A stretch of DNA of 64,000 nt from NCBI RefSeq assembly GCF_902506425.1, contig NZ_LR732469.1, forward strand, positions 1,719,284-1,783,283. Reading direction: 5' to 3'. This document shows, piece by piece, positions 46,697-55,847 of this stretch. A model generated the notes under the pieces. That model had not been told where the DNA came from and searched no databases. It saw only the letters and a program-made list of their open reading frames with translations. The DNA is from Novosphingobium sp. 9U. GTDB taxonomy: Bacteria; Pseudomonadota; Alphaproteobacteria; Sphingomonadales; Sphingomonadaceae. The translations under genes and the position numbers were made by a program. Numbering within the stretch: position 1 is the stretch's first letter; each line of letters starts with the position of its first letter.

Positions 46697-49444
46697 ATGG
46701 ATCCGCTCGCCCTCCCCGCTCTCCATGCGAGCCACGCCGGATCTTGGTTGCGGGATGCGGCCGGCACCACGCGCACGGTCGGCAAGGGCGAGGCGGTCAT
46801 GGCAGTGGCGGACACGCCGCACCTGATCCTCAACGCGCCGCTGGTCGCGACGCGGCTGGGCTATCCGGACCTGTCCGGCCTCGACCTGCTCGAACTCTAC
46901 GCGTTCATCCACCCCGCGCGCTTCGTGGTGCCCACGCCCAAGGGCCTCGCCCACGCCTTGTCGCTGGAGGAGCCGGCCGACGACGCACAAGTGCCGCGCC
47001 TGCTGCAGGAAGCCGCCGGCGTCCTGCTCGCCACGTGCGAAGACCCGGCCTGGCTTGAGCGGGAAGGAGCATGGAGCGCGCTGCAGTCGCTCACCCGCCT
47101 TCGCTGGCCTTGGACCGGACCGCTGGCGCGGCGCATCGCCCGGCCCGAGCGCGCCGAGCGCTGGCTGTTCGCCAAGCTGCCCGAGTGGGAGGATGCCGGC
47201 GAGTTGCCCCAGCCGCGCCAGGTTCAGATCGACGAGGCCGGCACCCTCACCCGCCTAGCACAGCTGACCGGCTCCGCAGCCGAGCAACGCAGTGGCCAGC
47301 GCGACTACGCGGCGCGTGCGGCAGGTGCATTCTCGCCGCGGCTCAAGTCCGGGCAGCCGCACCTGTTGCTGGCGCAAGCGGGCACCGGCATCGGCAAGAC
47401 GCTCGGCTATCTTGCCCCTGCCTCGCTGTGGACTGAGCAGTCGGGCGGCACCGTCTGGGTCTCGACCTTCACCAAGGCATTGCAGCGCCAGTTGCGCCAG
47501 GAAAGCCGCCGCGCTTGGCCGGAACGGCGCGCGGACGGGTCGCAGCCGGTGGTGGTCCGCAAGGGGCGAGAGAACTACTTGTGCTTGCTGAACCTGGAAG
47601 ACGCGCTTCAGGGCGGTTTCGCCGGGCGCGCGGCGATCCTGGCGCACTTGGTGGCGCGCTGGGCAGCCTATACCCAGGACGGCGACATGATCGGCGGCGA
47701 CTTGCCTGGTTGGCTCGGTACGCTGTTCCGCAAGCGCGGCATCGCGGCGCTGACCGACCAACGTGGCGAATGCGTCTATGCCGGCTGCCCGCACTACCGC
47801 AAATGCTTCATCGAGCGTGCGGCGCGGGCCAGTGCGCGGGCCGACCTGGTCATCGGCAACCATGCCTTGGTCATGGTCAACGCCGCCCGCGGGCGCGACC
47901 CAGCCGCGCGGCCCACCCGGATCGTCTTCGACGAGGGCCACCATGTTTTCGACGCCGCCGATTCGACCTTCGCCGCCGCGCTTACCGGCGCCGAGGCGAT
48001 CGAGCTGCGCCGCTGGGTCATCGGGCCTGAGAAAGCCTCGCGCGGGCGGCGGCGGGGCTTGGCAGCACGGTTGGCCGACGTCGCGAGCTACGACGAGGCG
48101 GGCGGCCGCGCCATCGCCGCAGCGCGCGAGGCAGCCGAGGCGCTGCCCTCCGACGGCTGGCTGCAGCGCCTGGTCGAAGGCGCACCCTCGGGCCCGCTGG
48201 AGGATTTGCTCGGAGCGGTGCGCGCGACCGTCTACGCCCGGGACGAGAGCGGCGGCACCGAGGCCGGCTATGGTCTCGAAACCGAAGCGGCGGGGCTTGA
48301 GGGTCCGTTTGTGGAGCTGGCCCAGGCCGCACGCGCGGCCCTATCCGAACTGCGCCAGCCACTGATCCGGATCGGCACGCGGCTGGAAGCGCTGCTGGAG
48401 GAGCCGCCCGACTGGCTCGATGGTCAAGGCCGCCAGCGCATCGAAGGCGCACGCCATTCGCTCGGCTGGCGCGTCGATCTTCTCGCGGCGTGGGAAGCGC
48501 TGTTGGAGCGTTTGGGCGGCGCCGCCGATCCCGAGTTCGTCGACTGGCTCTCGATCGAACGCAGCGAAGCGCGCGAATTCGACATTGGGATACATCGCCG
48601 CTGGCTCGACCCGATGAAGCCGTTTGCGCGCACCGTGCTCGAGCCTGCGCACGGCGTCGTGATGACCTCGGCGACGCTCACGGATCGCACCGGACGCGAG
48701 GAGGAGGACTGGGCCGTCGCCGTGGCGCGCAGCGGCGCGCCGCACATCGGCGTGGCACCGCAGATGTCGGCACACCAGAGCCCGTTCGATTACGCTGGCC
48801 AGTCCGAAGTGCTGATCGTCACCGACGTGCCGCGCGGAGACATCCCGGCGCTCGCTGGCGCTTACGGGCGGTTGATCGAAGCCTCTGGCGGCGGCGTGCT
48901 CGGCCTGTTCACCGCCATCCGCCGTCTGCGCGCGGTCCACGGCCGGATCGCTGATCGCCTCGCGCGTGGCGGCCTGCCGCTTTACGCGCAGCACGTCGAC
49001 CCGATCGACACCGGCACCCTGGTGGACATCTTCCGCGACGACCCCAAGGCTTCGCTGCTCGGCACCGATGCGCTGCGCGACGGGGTCGACGTGCCCGGCC
49101 GCTCGCTGCGTCTGGTGGTGATGGAGCAAGTCCCCTGGCCACGCCCGACCATTCTCCACCGCGCCCGCCGCCTCGCTGCCGGGAGTGCGAAAGGCGGAGC
49201 TCAATCCTACGACGATGGCATCATCCGCGCCCGACTGGCGCAGGCGTTCGGGCGACTGATCCGCAGCAAGGATGACCGCGGGCACTTCATCGTGCTCTCC
49301 TCCGCGTTCCCCTCGCGGCTGCTCACCGCCTTCCCTGCGGGCACGCCGATCCACCGCGTCACACTGGACGAGGCCTTGCAACGCGTCGCGGCTCATGGTC
49401 AGGAGCCGAGCATGATCGAGACCGACAGCAAGCACGACGCATGA
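46697..49444 (+). CDS. DinG/XPD-like ATP-dependent DNA helicase
   Basis: A 915-residue superfamily 2 helicase. A long N-terminal region (~220 residues) without a known motif precedes Walker A AQAGTGIGKTLGYLAP; four Cys (NYLCLLN, then RGECVYAGCPHYRKC) could hold an Fe-S cluster as in XPD/DinG; the DEAH box is IVFDEGHHVFD; motif III is GVVMTSATLTDR; the end has ALRDGVDVPGRSLRLVVMEQVPWPRP and AQAFGRLIRSKDDRG. It unwinds DNA with 5'-3' polarity if like DinG. ATG 46697 lies behind a near-consensus LexA box. SixA follows by 13 bp. Confidence 0.9.
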   Translation: MDPLALPALHASHAGSWLRDAAGTTRTVGKGEAVMAVADTPHLILNAPLVATRLGYPDLSGLDLLELYAFIHPARFVVPTPKGLAHALSLEEPADDAQVPRLLQEAAGVLLATCEDPAWLEREGAWSALQSLTRLRWPWTGPLARRIARPERAERWLFAKLPEWEDAGELPQPRQVQIDEAGTLTRLAQLTGSAAEQRSGQRDYAARAAGAFSPRLKSGQPHLLLAQAGTGIGKTLGYLAPASLWTEQSGGTVWVSTFTKALQRQLRQESRRAWPERRADGSQPVVVRKGRENYLCLLNLEDALQGGFAGRAAILAHLVARWAAYTQDGDMIGGDLPGWLGTLFRKRGIAALTDQRGECVYAGCPHYRKCFIERAARASARADLVIGNHALVMVNAARGRDPAARPTRIVFDEGHHVFDAADSTFAAALTGAEAIELRRWVIGPEKASRGRRRGLAARLADVASYDEAGGRAIAAAREAAEALPSDGWLQRLVEGAPSGPLEDLLGAVRATVYARDESGGTEAGYGLETEAAGLEGPFVELAQAARAALSELRQPLIRIGTRLEALLEEPPDWLDGQGRQRIEGARHSLGWRVDLLAAWEALLERLGGAADPEFVDWLSIERSEAREFDIGIHRRWLDPMKPFARTVLEPAHGVVMTSATLTDRTGREEEDWAVAVARSGAPHIGVAPQMSAHQSPFDYAGQSEVLIVTDVPRGDIPALAGAYGRLIEASGGGVLGLFTAIRRLRAVHGRIADRLARGGLPLYAQHVDPIDTGTLVDIFRDDPKASLLGTDALRDGVDVPGRSLRLVVMEQVPWPRPTILHRARRLAAGSAKGGAQSYDDGIIRARLAQAFGRLIRSKDDRGHFIVLSSAFPSRLLTAFPAGTPIHRVTLDEALQRVAAHGQEPSMIETDSKHDA

Positions 49445-49457
49445 AGACGTCCACGAG

Positions 49458-50003
49458 ATGAAGACCTTGGGCCTGTTCCGCCATGCCAAGTCGGACTGGA
49501 ACGACGCGCGCCTGCGCGACTTCGACCGCCCTCTAAACAAGCGCGGACGCGCCGGCGCCGCACTGATGGGCGTGCACATCCGCGACTACGGGGTGCTCTG
49601 GCGACGTATCCTCGCCTCGCCCGCAGTGCGGGTGACGCAAACGATCGAGCTGGCCGCGGAGGCAGCGGGCCAGGTGCCGCCGCTCAATTGGGACCGGCGC
49701 ATCTATCTGGCCAGTTCGCCCACGCTGATCGAACTGCTGCGCGAGCAGGAGGGCGATGCACCAACTGTGCTGATGGTCGGGCACAATCCCGGCCTCGAAG
49801 ACCTAATCTTCGACTTGGTGCCTGACGATGGCTCAAGCCCCTTGCGCGACGAGATCGAAGAGAAATTCCCCACCGCGGCCTTTGCGGTGCTTGAACTGGA
49901 CATCGACACCTGGCGCGACATCGATGACGGCTGCGCTCGGCTGGTGCACCTGATGCGTCCGCGCGATCTCGATGCCCGGCTAGGTCCCAGCCTGGAAGAT
50001 TGA
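49458..50003 (+). CDS. sixA: SixA-family phosphohistidine phosphatase
   Basis: A 181-residue histidine phosphatase of the phosphoglycerate-mutase fold. The catalytic RHAKSDW is at residue ~8, and the second His is in VLMVGHNPGLEDL. E. coli SixA removes phosphate from NPr in the nitrogen PTS; a PTS-Ntr-like relay is coded at 24106-24785, so it could act there, though this is inference. It follows the helicase gene in operon. Confidence 0.9.
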   Translation: MKTLGLFRHAKSDWNDARLRDFDRPLNKRGRAGAALMGVHIRDYGVLWRRILASPAVRVTQTIELAAEAAGQVPPLNWDRRIYLASSPTLIELLREQEGDAPTVLMVGHNPGLEDLIFDLVPDDGSSPLRDEIEEKFPTAAFAVLELDIDTWRDIDDGCARLVHLMRPRDLDARLGPSLED

Positions 50004-50018
50004 CGAGCGCAGTGTGGC

Positions 50019-50166
50019 ATCCTCGCCCGCCGGGAGAGGACAGCGAAGCTTGCTGCGTCAGCAGCTAGCTCAGCTTGGAAAGGGTAGAGTGCGCGCTCAA
50101 CTCTCTCCAACTCCGGCTAAGCTCCTGCGGAGCCAAGCCTGCATATCCTCTCCACAACGGAAAGAG
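50019..50166. repeat. Composite palindromic intergenic repeat, copy 4
   Basis: The ends (CCTCGCCCGCCGGGAGAGG, CCTCTCCACAACGGAAAGAGG) are more worn than in the other copies, and the inner stem reads TTGGAAAGGG / CTCTCTCCAA (50075-50110), also diverged. It lies between convergent sixA and the MerR gene. Confidence 0.82.
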
Positions 50167-50179
50167 GAGGTGCGCTCAC

Positions 50180-50578
50180 TCAGCTGTCTGCCAGCGCTTG
50201 CGCCAGATCATCCCGAATGGAACTCAGCTCCGCGATGAGCGGCTGTGCCTCCGATCGTGTAACCGCGTCCTCGTAGATCGGCACCGCTGGCAAAGGCAGC
50301 ACGGCCTGTACCGGCTTCGTCCCGCCGGCTTCCAGGAACTGGCGTGCACCGCGCAAGGTGAACCCCTCATGGTGCACCAGGCGATCGATCTGTGCGATCA
50401 ACGCGATGTCCTCAGGCCGATAGTAGCGTCGGCCACCACTGCGCTTCAGCGGGCGCAGCATGGGGAACTGCTCTTCCCAATAACGCAGCACGTGTTGGCG
50501 CACGCCCAGCGCACGCGTAACCTCGCCAATCGTGCGCAGCGCGCCGGGCGCCTTTCCGTCGTCGAATTCCGGTACCAT
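50180..50578 (-). CDS. MerR-family transcriptional regulator
   Basis: A 132-residue protein with a MerR-type winged helix at residues ~14-85 (RTIGEVTRALGVRQHVLRYWEEQFPMLRPLKRSGGRRYYRPEDIALIAQIDRLVHHEGFTLRGARQFLEAGG). The C-terminal part is short and has no metal-binding Cys. In Alphaproteobacteria this gene commonly follows ihfA in the plsX-fabH-ihfA string, as here (32 bp). Role unknown. Confidence 0.92.
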   Translation of the reverse strand: MVPEFDDGKAPGALRTIGEVTRALGVRQHVLRYWEEQFPMLRPLKRSGGRRYYRPEDIALIAQIDRLVHHEGFTLRGARQFLEAGGTKPVQAVLPLPAVPIYEDAVTRSEAQPLIAELSSIRDDLAQALADS

Positions 50579-50610
50579 CGTTAGTGCCCCCGCTTGCCGT
50601 CGATGCTCTA

Positions 50611-50907
50611 TCAGGAACCGGCGATGCGGTCCTTCAGCATTTGGCTGGCGCGGAAAGTCATGACCCGGCGCGGAGTGATCGGCACCTCAACGCCGGTCTT
50701 GGGATTGCGGCCGACGCGCTCGCCCTTGTCGCGCAACAGGAACGTGCCGAAGCCCGAGATCTTGACGTTCTCCCCTTGGGAAAGCGCCTCGCACATGTGC
50801 CGCAGAACGGATTCGACCATCGCCAGCGACTCGGCCCGGGATAGCCCGAGCTTGCTGTGAATCGCCTCAGCAATGGCTGCGCGCGTGAGCGTCTCTGTCG
50901 AGCGCAT
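50611..50907 (-). CDS. ihfA: Integration host factor subunit alpha
   Basis: A 98-residue DNA-bending protein of the HU/IHF family: [30 protein letters not shown] at the start, [41 protein letters not shown] with the DNA-intercalating Pro in the beta arm. ATG 50907 is selected because homologues begin here. It lies 111 bp after fabH in the same direction. Confidence 0.96.
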   Translation of the reverse strand: MRSTETLTRAAIAEAIHSKLGLSRAESLAMVESVLRHMCEALSQGENVKISGFGTFLLRDKGERVGRNPKTGVEVPITPRRVMTFRASQMLKDRIAGS

Positions 50908-51018
50908 CGTCACCCTACCTTGTTCCGCAATAATCCCCGCGCGGACCATATGTTTTTTGGCGAGAAAATCAACAAATGTGCAACGCTGTGTGCACAATTG
51001 TACGTAGACGAGTCTGCA

Positions 51019-51987
51019 TCACATGCGGACGAGGCTGGCACCCCAAGTGAAGCCACCGCCCATGGCTTCGAGCATGACCAATTGACCGGGCTTGATCCGG
51101 CCATCTCGCACGGCCGTGTCGAGCGCGAGCGGCACTGAAGCGGCCGAGGTGTTCGCGTGGCGATCCACTGTAACTACGACCTTTTCCGGCGACATGCTGA
51201 GCTTACGGGCGGTTGCGTCGAGGATACGCGCATTGGCCTGGTGCGGCACCAGCCAGTCGATATCGGAGGTTTCAAGCCCAGCTTCTTCGATCACCTCACG
51301 CAGCACGTCGGCAAGGTTGACCACCGCGTGGCGAAACACTTCGCGGCCCTTCATACGCAGCTTGCCGACTGTCCCGGTGGTGGACACGCCGCCATCGACA
51401 TAGAGCAATTCGTTATGGTTGCCGTCCGCATGAAGCTTGGTGGCGATCACACCCCGAGGCGATTCGCCACTCTCCTCGCGCGCTTCCAGCAGGATTGCGC
51501 CGGCCCCGTCCCCAAAGAGGACGCATGTGGTTCGGTCTTCCCAGTCGAGAATGCGGCTGAAGGTTTCCGCGCCGATCACCAGCGCGCGCTGCGCCATGCC
51601 CGTGCGCAGCATCGAGTCGGCCACGCCCACAGCATAGAGGAAGCCCGAACACACCGCGGCCACGTCGAACGCGATGCCGCCGTGGCAACCCAGGTTGTGC
51701 TGGACGATCGTGGCGGTTGCGGGGAACGTCTGGTCCGGTGTCGCGGTGGCGAGCACGATCAGGTCGACGTCCTTCGCCTCCAGCCCTGCCGCGGCGATCG
51801 CGGCGCGAGCCGCGTCAGTGGCAAGCGATGCGGTGGTCTCGTCGGCTTCGGCGATATGGCGCTGGCGGATGCCGGTGCGCTCGACGATCCACTCGTCGGT
51901 GGTGTCCACCCGCGCCGCCAGCTCTGCGTTGCTGACCACGGTGCGCGGCAGCGCCGAGCCGGTGCCGATCACGACCGAACGGCGCAT
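51019..51987 (-). CDS. fabH: 3-oxoacyl-ACP synthase III
   Basis: A 322-residue FabH that joins acetyl-CoA with malonyl-ACP to begin fatty acid synthesis. Catalytic Cys is in [13 protein letters not shown] (residue ~112), His in VPHQANARI, and Asn in RHANTSAAS. The start overlaps the plsX stop by one base (TGATG), so it is translationally coupled. Confidence 0.97.
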   Translation of the reverse strand: MRRSVVIGTGSALPRTVVSNAELAARVDTTDEWIVERTGIRQRHIAEADETTASLATDAARAAIAAAGLEAKDVDLIVLATATPDQTFPATATIVQHNLGCHGGIAFDVAAVCSGFLYAVGVADSMLRTGMAQRALVIGAETFSRILDWEDRTTCVLFGDGAGAILLEAREESGESPRGVIATKLHADGNHNELLYVDGGVSTTGTVGKLRMKGREVFRHAVVNLADVLREVIEEAGLETSDIDWLVPHQANARILDATARKLSMSPEKVVVTVDRHANTSAASVPLALDTAVRDGRIKPGQLVMLEAMGGGFTWGASLVRM

Positions 51988-53048
51988 CAGGCGCGCTCCT
52001 CCAAAGTGCCGCGCATGCGCAGCGAATCCGCGCCGACGCGCGCAAGGTCCGCGGTGATGCGGTGGGTCACGTCTTCCTCCAGCAGCCGCGCGGTGACCGC
52101 GACGGCGTTGGCGACACCCGCCGCGTTGGCGCTGCCATGGCTCTTCACGACGATACCGTTGAGGCCTAAGAAAACCGCGCCATTGTGATTGTTCGGATCG
52201 AGATGGTGCTTCAGCAGCTCGGTCGCCGGCTTGGACACAAGGAATCCGACTTTGGAGCGTAGCGAACTGGAGAAACTGCGTCGCAGCAGGTCGCCCACGA
52301 AACGTGCGGTGCCCTCGATGGCTTTCAACGCGATATTGCCTGAGAACCCATCGGTCACCACCACGTCGACATCGCCGCGGCAGACCTTGTCCGCTTCGGT
52401 GAAGCCATCGAACGAGATCGAGAGATCGGCCGCCGCGGCCTTGAGCACGCTGGCCGCGTCACGCAGCTCATCGGTGCCCTTGGTCTCTTCGGTGCCGATG
52501 TTCAGCAGGCGCACGCGCGGCGCCTCGCGCTCGGTGACAACGCGCGCATAGGCCGCGCCCATGATCGCGAACTGGACCAGGTTGCGGGTGTCGCACTCGG
52601 TATTGGCGCCAAGGTCAAGCATGACGACATCGTTGTCGCCCAGCGTCGGCAGTAGCGCGGCGAGCGCGGGGCGATCGATGCCGGGCATCGTACGCAGCGC
52701 GAGCTTGGACATGGCCATCAGCGCGCCGGTGTTGCCGCCACTGACTGCGGCACCGGCATCGCCGGTTTTCACTGCGTTGATGGCGAGCCCCATCGAGGTG
52801 CTCTTGGCACGGCGGATCGCCTGGCTCGGCTTGTCCTCACCGCTGATCACGCCTTCGGTGTGGAGGATTTCGGAGGAGGCGCGCAAGTTCGGATGGCTTT
52901 CGAGCGCAGCCTTGATCCGCGGCTCGTCGCCCACCAACAGGAACTTGAAGCGATCGTGACGGCGACGCGCGAGAGCCGCGCCTTCGACCATCACGCGCAC
53001 GCCCTCGTCCCCGCCCATCGCGTCAACAGCGATACGCGGCAGACTCAT
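51987..53048 (-). CDS. plsX: Phosphate acyltransferase PlsX
   Basis: A 353-residue acyl-ACP:phosphate acyltransferase of the phospholipid pathway. The family start [19 protein letters not shown] is followed by [35 protein letters not shown] and [16 protein letters not shown]. It is a peripheral membrane enzyme. It lies 32 bp after rpmF and is coupled to fabH, the usual rpmF-plsX-fabH order. Confidence 0.97.
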   Translation of the reverse strand: MSLPRIAVDAMGGDEGVRVMVEGAALARRRHDRFKFLLVGDEPRIKAALESHPNLRASSEILHTEGVISGEDKPSQAIRRAKSTSMGLAINAVKTGDAGAAVSGGNTGALMAMSKLALRTMPGIDRPALAALLPTLGDNDVVMLDLGANTECDTRNLVQFAIMGAAYARVVTEREAPRVRLLNIGTEETKGTDELRDAASVLKAAAADLSISFDGFTEADKVCRGDVDVVVTDGFSGNIALKAIEGTARFVGDLLRRSFSSSLRSKVGFLVSKPATELLKHHLDPNNHNGAVFLGLNGIVVKSHGSANAAGVANAVAVTARLLEEDVTHRITADLARVGADSLRMRGTLEERA

Positions 53049-53080
53049 CGCACCTCTCCAGACCTAAAAAGCGTCAGGTC

Positions 53081-53260
53081 TTAAGCTTCGACCGCAACGA
53101 TTTCGCGACCGTTGTAGTGGCCACAGGCAGTGCAGAGGTGATGCGGGCGCTTCAGCTCACCGCAGTTGGTGCACTCGGCAAAGGCATCGACCTTGAGCGC
53201 GTCATGGCTGCGGCGCATGCCACGGCGTGAGGGCGAAGTCTTTCTTTTAGGGACAGCCAT
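53081..53260 (-). CDS. rpmF: 50S ribosomal protein L32
   Basis: A 59-residue L32 ([20 protein letters not shown] at its start, then two Cys pairs: CTNC and CTAC, spaced for zinc). First gene of the rpmF-plsX-fabH string. No gene is directly ahead of it on this strand; the MAPEG gene is divergent. Confidence 0.97.
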   Translation of the reverse strand: MAVPKRKTSPSRRGMRRSHDALKVDAFAECTNCGELKRPHHLCTACGHYNGREIVAVEA

Positions 53261-53428
53261 TTCGGCACCTGTTCCTGGAAATCTGTGTTTCTGTCAAAAA
53301 GGCCGCCGAGACCGAATGGACCGGCGGCTTTGCGAAGGCGCGCCTATACCCGATTTCGCGCGAGTTGCAAGTCGTACTCGGCGGGCCCATGTTCGGCGCC
53401 ATACGGGATGAACCCGGGGAGGCTTGCC

Positions 53429-53821
53429 TTGATCTTGCAGACCACACTCAGCCTGGCCGCGGCGGCCGCGATCATCAACCTTTGGCTGGCGATCCGCACC
53501 GGCAAGCTGCGCTTCGACAGCAAGGTGCTGCACGGCGACGGCGGCAAGCCGCTGTTGCAACAACGCATGCGCGCACAGGCAAACTTCGTCGAGTACACGC
53601 CCTTCGTACTGATTCTGATCGCCGCGATCGAGCTGACCGGCAAGGGCGGCCGGTGGCTGGCGGTGGTCGGCTCGATCTACATGCTGGCGCGGGTGGCGCA
53701 TGGGTTCGGGATGGATCGCAACGATTCGAATCCGCTGCGTGCCGGCGGGTTTATCATCACGGTGCTGACGTTGGTGGGACTGTCGGCGGTCGCCGTGACG
53801 ATTGCGCTTGGCGGCATGTAA
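53429..53821 (+). CDS. MAPEG-family membrane protein
   Basis: A 130-residue membrane protein of the MAPEG superfamily (glutathione transferase/eicosanoid kind) with four helices. RMRAQANFVEYTPFVLILIAAIEL is the family mark, with the RAQANFVEY glutathione-site motif. The start is decided by the ribosome-binding site: GGGGAGG at 53416-53422 stands 6 bp before TTG 53429, while ATG 53408 has nothing before it. The alternative would add seven residues. Divergent from rpmF. Confidence 0.88.
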   Translation: MILQTTLSLAAAAAIINLWLAIRTGKLRFDSKVLHGDGGKPLLQQRMRAQANFVEYTPFVLILIAAIELTGKGGRWLAVVGSIYMLARVAHGFGMDRNDSNPLRAGGFIITVLTLVGLSAVAVTIALGGM

Positions 53822-53838
53822 CACCACCCGGCGCTGCC

Positions 53839-54501
53839 TCACGCCAGCGCCGCGTCTCCGACAAACGGGTTGGAGCGCCGCTCGTCGCCGAACGTGCTGA
53901 TCGGTCCATGCCCCGGAACGAACGTGGTCTCGGCGCCCAAAGGCCAAAGTCGGCCGGTGATGGAGTCGAGCAAGGTTTGCAAGTCGCCACGCGGGAAGTC
54001 GGTGCGGCCGATCGAGCCCTGAAACAGCACATCGCCGACCATGGCAAAGTGCGAGGGCGCGTGGTGGAAGACGACGTGGCCGGGCGTGTGTCCCGGACAG
54101 TGGTAGACGTCGAGGGTTAGATCGCCGACGGTCACCTGGTCGCCATTGTCTAGCCAGCGGTCGGGTTCGAAGCTGTGCGCCTCCATGTTCCAGCGGGGTC
54201 CGTCGTCGTCGAGCTGCGCGATCCAGAAGCGGTCCTCCTCGTGCGGTCCTTCGATCGGCACGCCGAGTTCCTTGGCGAGCTCGCCCGCCATGCCGCAGTG
54301 ATCGAGGTGGCCGTGCGTCACCAGCACCTTCTCCAGTGTCACGCCGGTCTTCGCCAAAGCAGCTTTGAGCTTGTCGAGGTCGCCGCCCGGATCGACCAAC
54401 GCGCCCTTCATCGTAGCGGTGCACCAGATAAGGCTGCAATTCTGCTGCAACGGAGTGACCGGCAGGATCGCCACGCGCATCGGGGGTTGGGTCTCGCTCA
54501 T
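53839..54501 (-). CDS. Metallo-beta-lactamase-fold hydrolase (glyoxalase II-like)
   Basis: A 220-residue hydrolase with the metal motif THGHLDHCG (residue ~62), a second His in CPGHTPGHVVF, MVGDVLFQGSIGRTDFP with the bridging Asp, and the last His in FVPGHGPIST. It resembles the YcbL type of small glyoxalase II-like enzymes. Seventeen bases separate its stop from the MAPEG stop. It could split S-acyl glutathione; the substrate is unproven. Confidence 0.92.
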   Translation of the reverse strand: MSETQPPMRVAILPVTPLQQNCSLIWCTATMKGALVDPGGDLDKLKAALAKTGVTLEKVLVTHGHLDHCGMAGELAKELGVPIEGPHEEDRFWIAQLDDDGPRWNMEAHSFEPDRWLDNGDQVTVGDLTLDVYHCPGHTPGHVVFHHAPSHFAMVGDVLFQGSIGRTDFPRGDLQTLLDSITGRLWPLGAETTFVPGHGPISTFGDERRSNPFVGDAALA

Positions 54502-54568
54502 GCCAGCGAAATGGCTGGAGTGGAGGGCGATTGCAACACTCAGGTCCTCCCCGGTCCGCAGAGGACAG

Positions 54569-55201
54569 CTAAAGCCGCCCGCTCTTCCACACGACGCGAC
54601 CGATCACTTCGACATCGCCGAGCTCGCATTCGATCGGCCGATAAGCAGTGTTGTCGCTGAGCAGCGCGATCTGGCCGCGATGGCGAACTTCGAGGCGCTT
54701 GACCAGCAGTGTGCCATCGAATCGCACCACATGGATGCCCTCGCGTAAGGTGCCGGGGCTCGCCTCCACCAGGATCTCGTCGCCGTCGCGCAAGGTCGGC
54801 TCCATCGAGTCGCCGCGCACCGCGATGGCCGAGAGCCGGTGCGGCTGCAGGCCCTGATCGCGCAGCCATCGCGGCGAAAAGCGGAAGCTGCCGACCGCGT
54901 CCTCGCCTTCGACGGTGCTGCCCGGCCCAGCCGAGGCTTCGAGCGGAAAACGCGGGATATCGACCCACGGCTCTCCCTCGACGGAAATTTCTTGCGACCC
55001 GCTCAGCTCTACCTCGGCTACGCCCAGGAACTGAGCAAGCACCGCGCGGTCGTTCACCTCCAGCTTGCGCGGGCTGCCCTTACGCACGAACTGCTGAAGA
55101 TAGCTGGCATTCTTCCCGATCAACCGAGACAGTTGCGAGAGACTGACACGCCGTTCCTCGGCCAGAGCCAACAAGCGGCGGCGGGTGGCGTCCAGTTCCA
55201 T
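54569..55201 (-). CDS. S24-family (LexA/CI-like) transcriptional repressor
   Basis: A 210-residue repressor. Residues ~5-65 are a helix-turn-helix (RLLALAEERRVSLSQLSRLIGKNASYLQQFVRKG); residues ~85-210 are the S24 peptidase domain with Ser132 in VRGDSMEPTL and Lys168 in LLVKRLEV. An Ala91-Gly92 bond in EASAGPGS is a candidate self-cleavage site, as in LexA and phage CI. A perfect LexA box at 55251-55265 lies 50-64 bp before its ATG and between it and two small plus-strand genes. It is not the main LexA, whose winged helix differs. Confidence 0.88.
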   Translation of the reverse strand: MELDATRRRLLALAEERRVSLSQLSRLIGKNASYLQQFVRKGSPRKLEVNDRAVLAQFLGVAEVELSGSQEISVEGEPWVDIPRFPLEASAGPGSTVEGEDAVGSFRFSPRWLRDQGLQPHRLSAIAVRGDSMEPTLRDGDEILVEASPGTLREGIHVVRFDGTLLVKRLEVRHRGQIALLSDNTAYRPIECELGDVEVIGRVVWKSGRL

Positions 55202-55250
55202 GTGGACAACTTAGTGCAAGAAATTTCCTAGACAAGTAGGATTTCGCTTG

Positions 55251-55265
55251 GAACAAAGAGCGAAC
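55251..55265. promoter_or_regulatory. LexA (SOS) box in the S24 divergon
   Basis: GAACAAAGAGCGAAC is an exact GAAC-N7-GAAC, reading GTTCGCTCTTTGTTC on the minus strand (coding orientation of the S24 gene). It lies in the 96-bp gap between the S24 gene and the gene at 55298. GAACTGTTC at its right edge is a further short palindrome. Confidence 0.7.
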
Positions 55266-55297
55266 TGTTCTCGAGTCCGAGTTGGTGGAGGCCGCAG

Positions 55298-55486
55298 ATG
55301 ATCCTGTCCCGAGTGGAGCGCTTCCTGCGCGCCACGGGCATGCCGTGGACGAAGTTCGGCCGGCTCGCCGTGGGCGATCCGCGCCTTGTCGCCGACATGC
55401 GCAACGGCCGGGTCCCTCGTCCCTCGATGGAAGAACGTCTGGAACATTTCATGAACACGTACGAAGAGGACAACCATGTTCGTTAA
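55298..55486 (+). CDS. Small HTH-like protein, divergent from the S24 repressor
   Basis: A 62-residue protein. RVERFLRATGMPWTKFGRLAVGDPRLVADMRNGRVPRPSMEERLEHFM has a helix-turn-helix-like rhythm and resembles short alphaproteobacterial proteins with a GRLAVGDPRxVxDxRNGRxPR core that stand near LexA-type genes. GGTGGAGG gives the ATG at 55298. Its 3' end overlaps the next gene by 11 bp. Its role is not known; a DNA-binding partner of the repressor is a guess. Confidence 0.7.
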   Translation: MILSRVERFLRATGMPWTKFGRLAVGDPRLVADMRNGRVPRPSMEERLEHFMNTYEEDNHVR

Positions 55487-55847
55487 ACCGACCCGCCACT
55501 GCCCGATGATCGACACGCTCCGCCGCGAAGGCGCGCGCGGGCCCTGGCTCATGCTGCTGAGCGAACTGCTCACTCTTGCAGGCCCCACGGCGCAACTGCT
55601 TCGCCACGCCGAACGGCCATGGTCGAGCAGCACCTTCAGCGGTGCCCGGCACGAGTTTGCGTTGAGGTTCGACGGAGCCGAGGCCGTCGCGGCGGGCGAG
55701 CACCTGATCGTAACCCTACCCGATCACGAGTTTCGCCTGCGCGGCCGCCTAGTCGCCGACGCGGGAGTCACCGCCGTCGAGCACAGCCTTGTCGATGGGC
55801 CGACGCTCGCGCTGGAGATCGAGTTGCTGGTCCTCGATGAAGCGTGA
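55476..55847 (+). CDS. Hypothetical protein in the S24 divergon
   Basis: A 123-residue protein without a domain that I know. The first half is helical (DTLRREGARGPWLMLLSELLTLAGPTAQLLRHAERPWSSSTFSGARH), the second half beta-rich (FALRFDGAEAVAAGEHLIVTLPDHEFRLRGRLVADAGV). GAAGAGGA lies before ATG 55476 inside the previous gene, so the two are coupled. Its stop touches the stop of the next gene on the other strand. Confidence 0.7.
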   Translation: MFVKPTRHCPMIDTLRREGARGPWLMLLSELLTLAGPTAQLLRHAERPWSSSTFSGARHEFALRFDGAEAVAAGEHLIVTLPDHEFRLRGRLVADAGVTAVEHSLVDGPTLALEIELLVLDEA

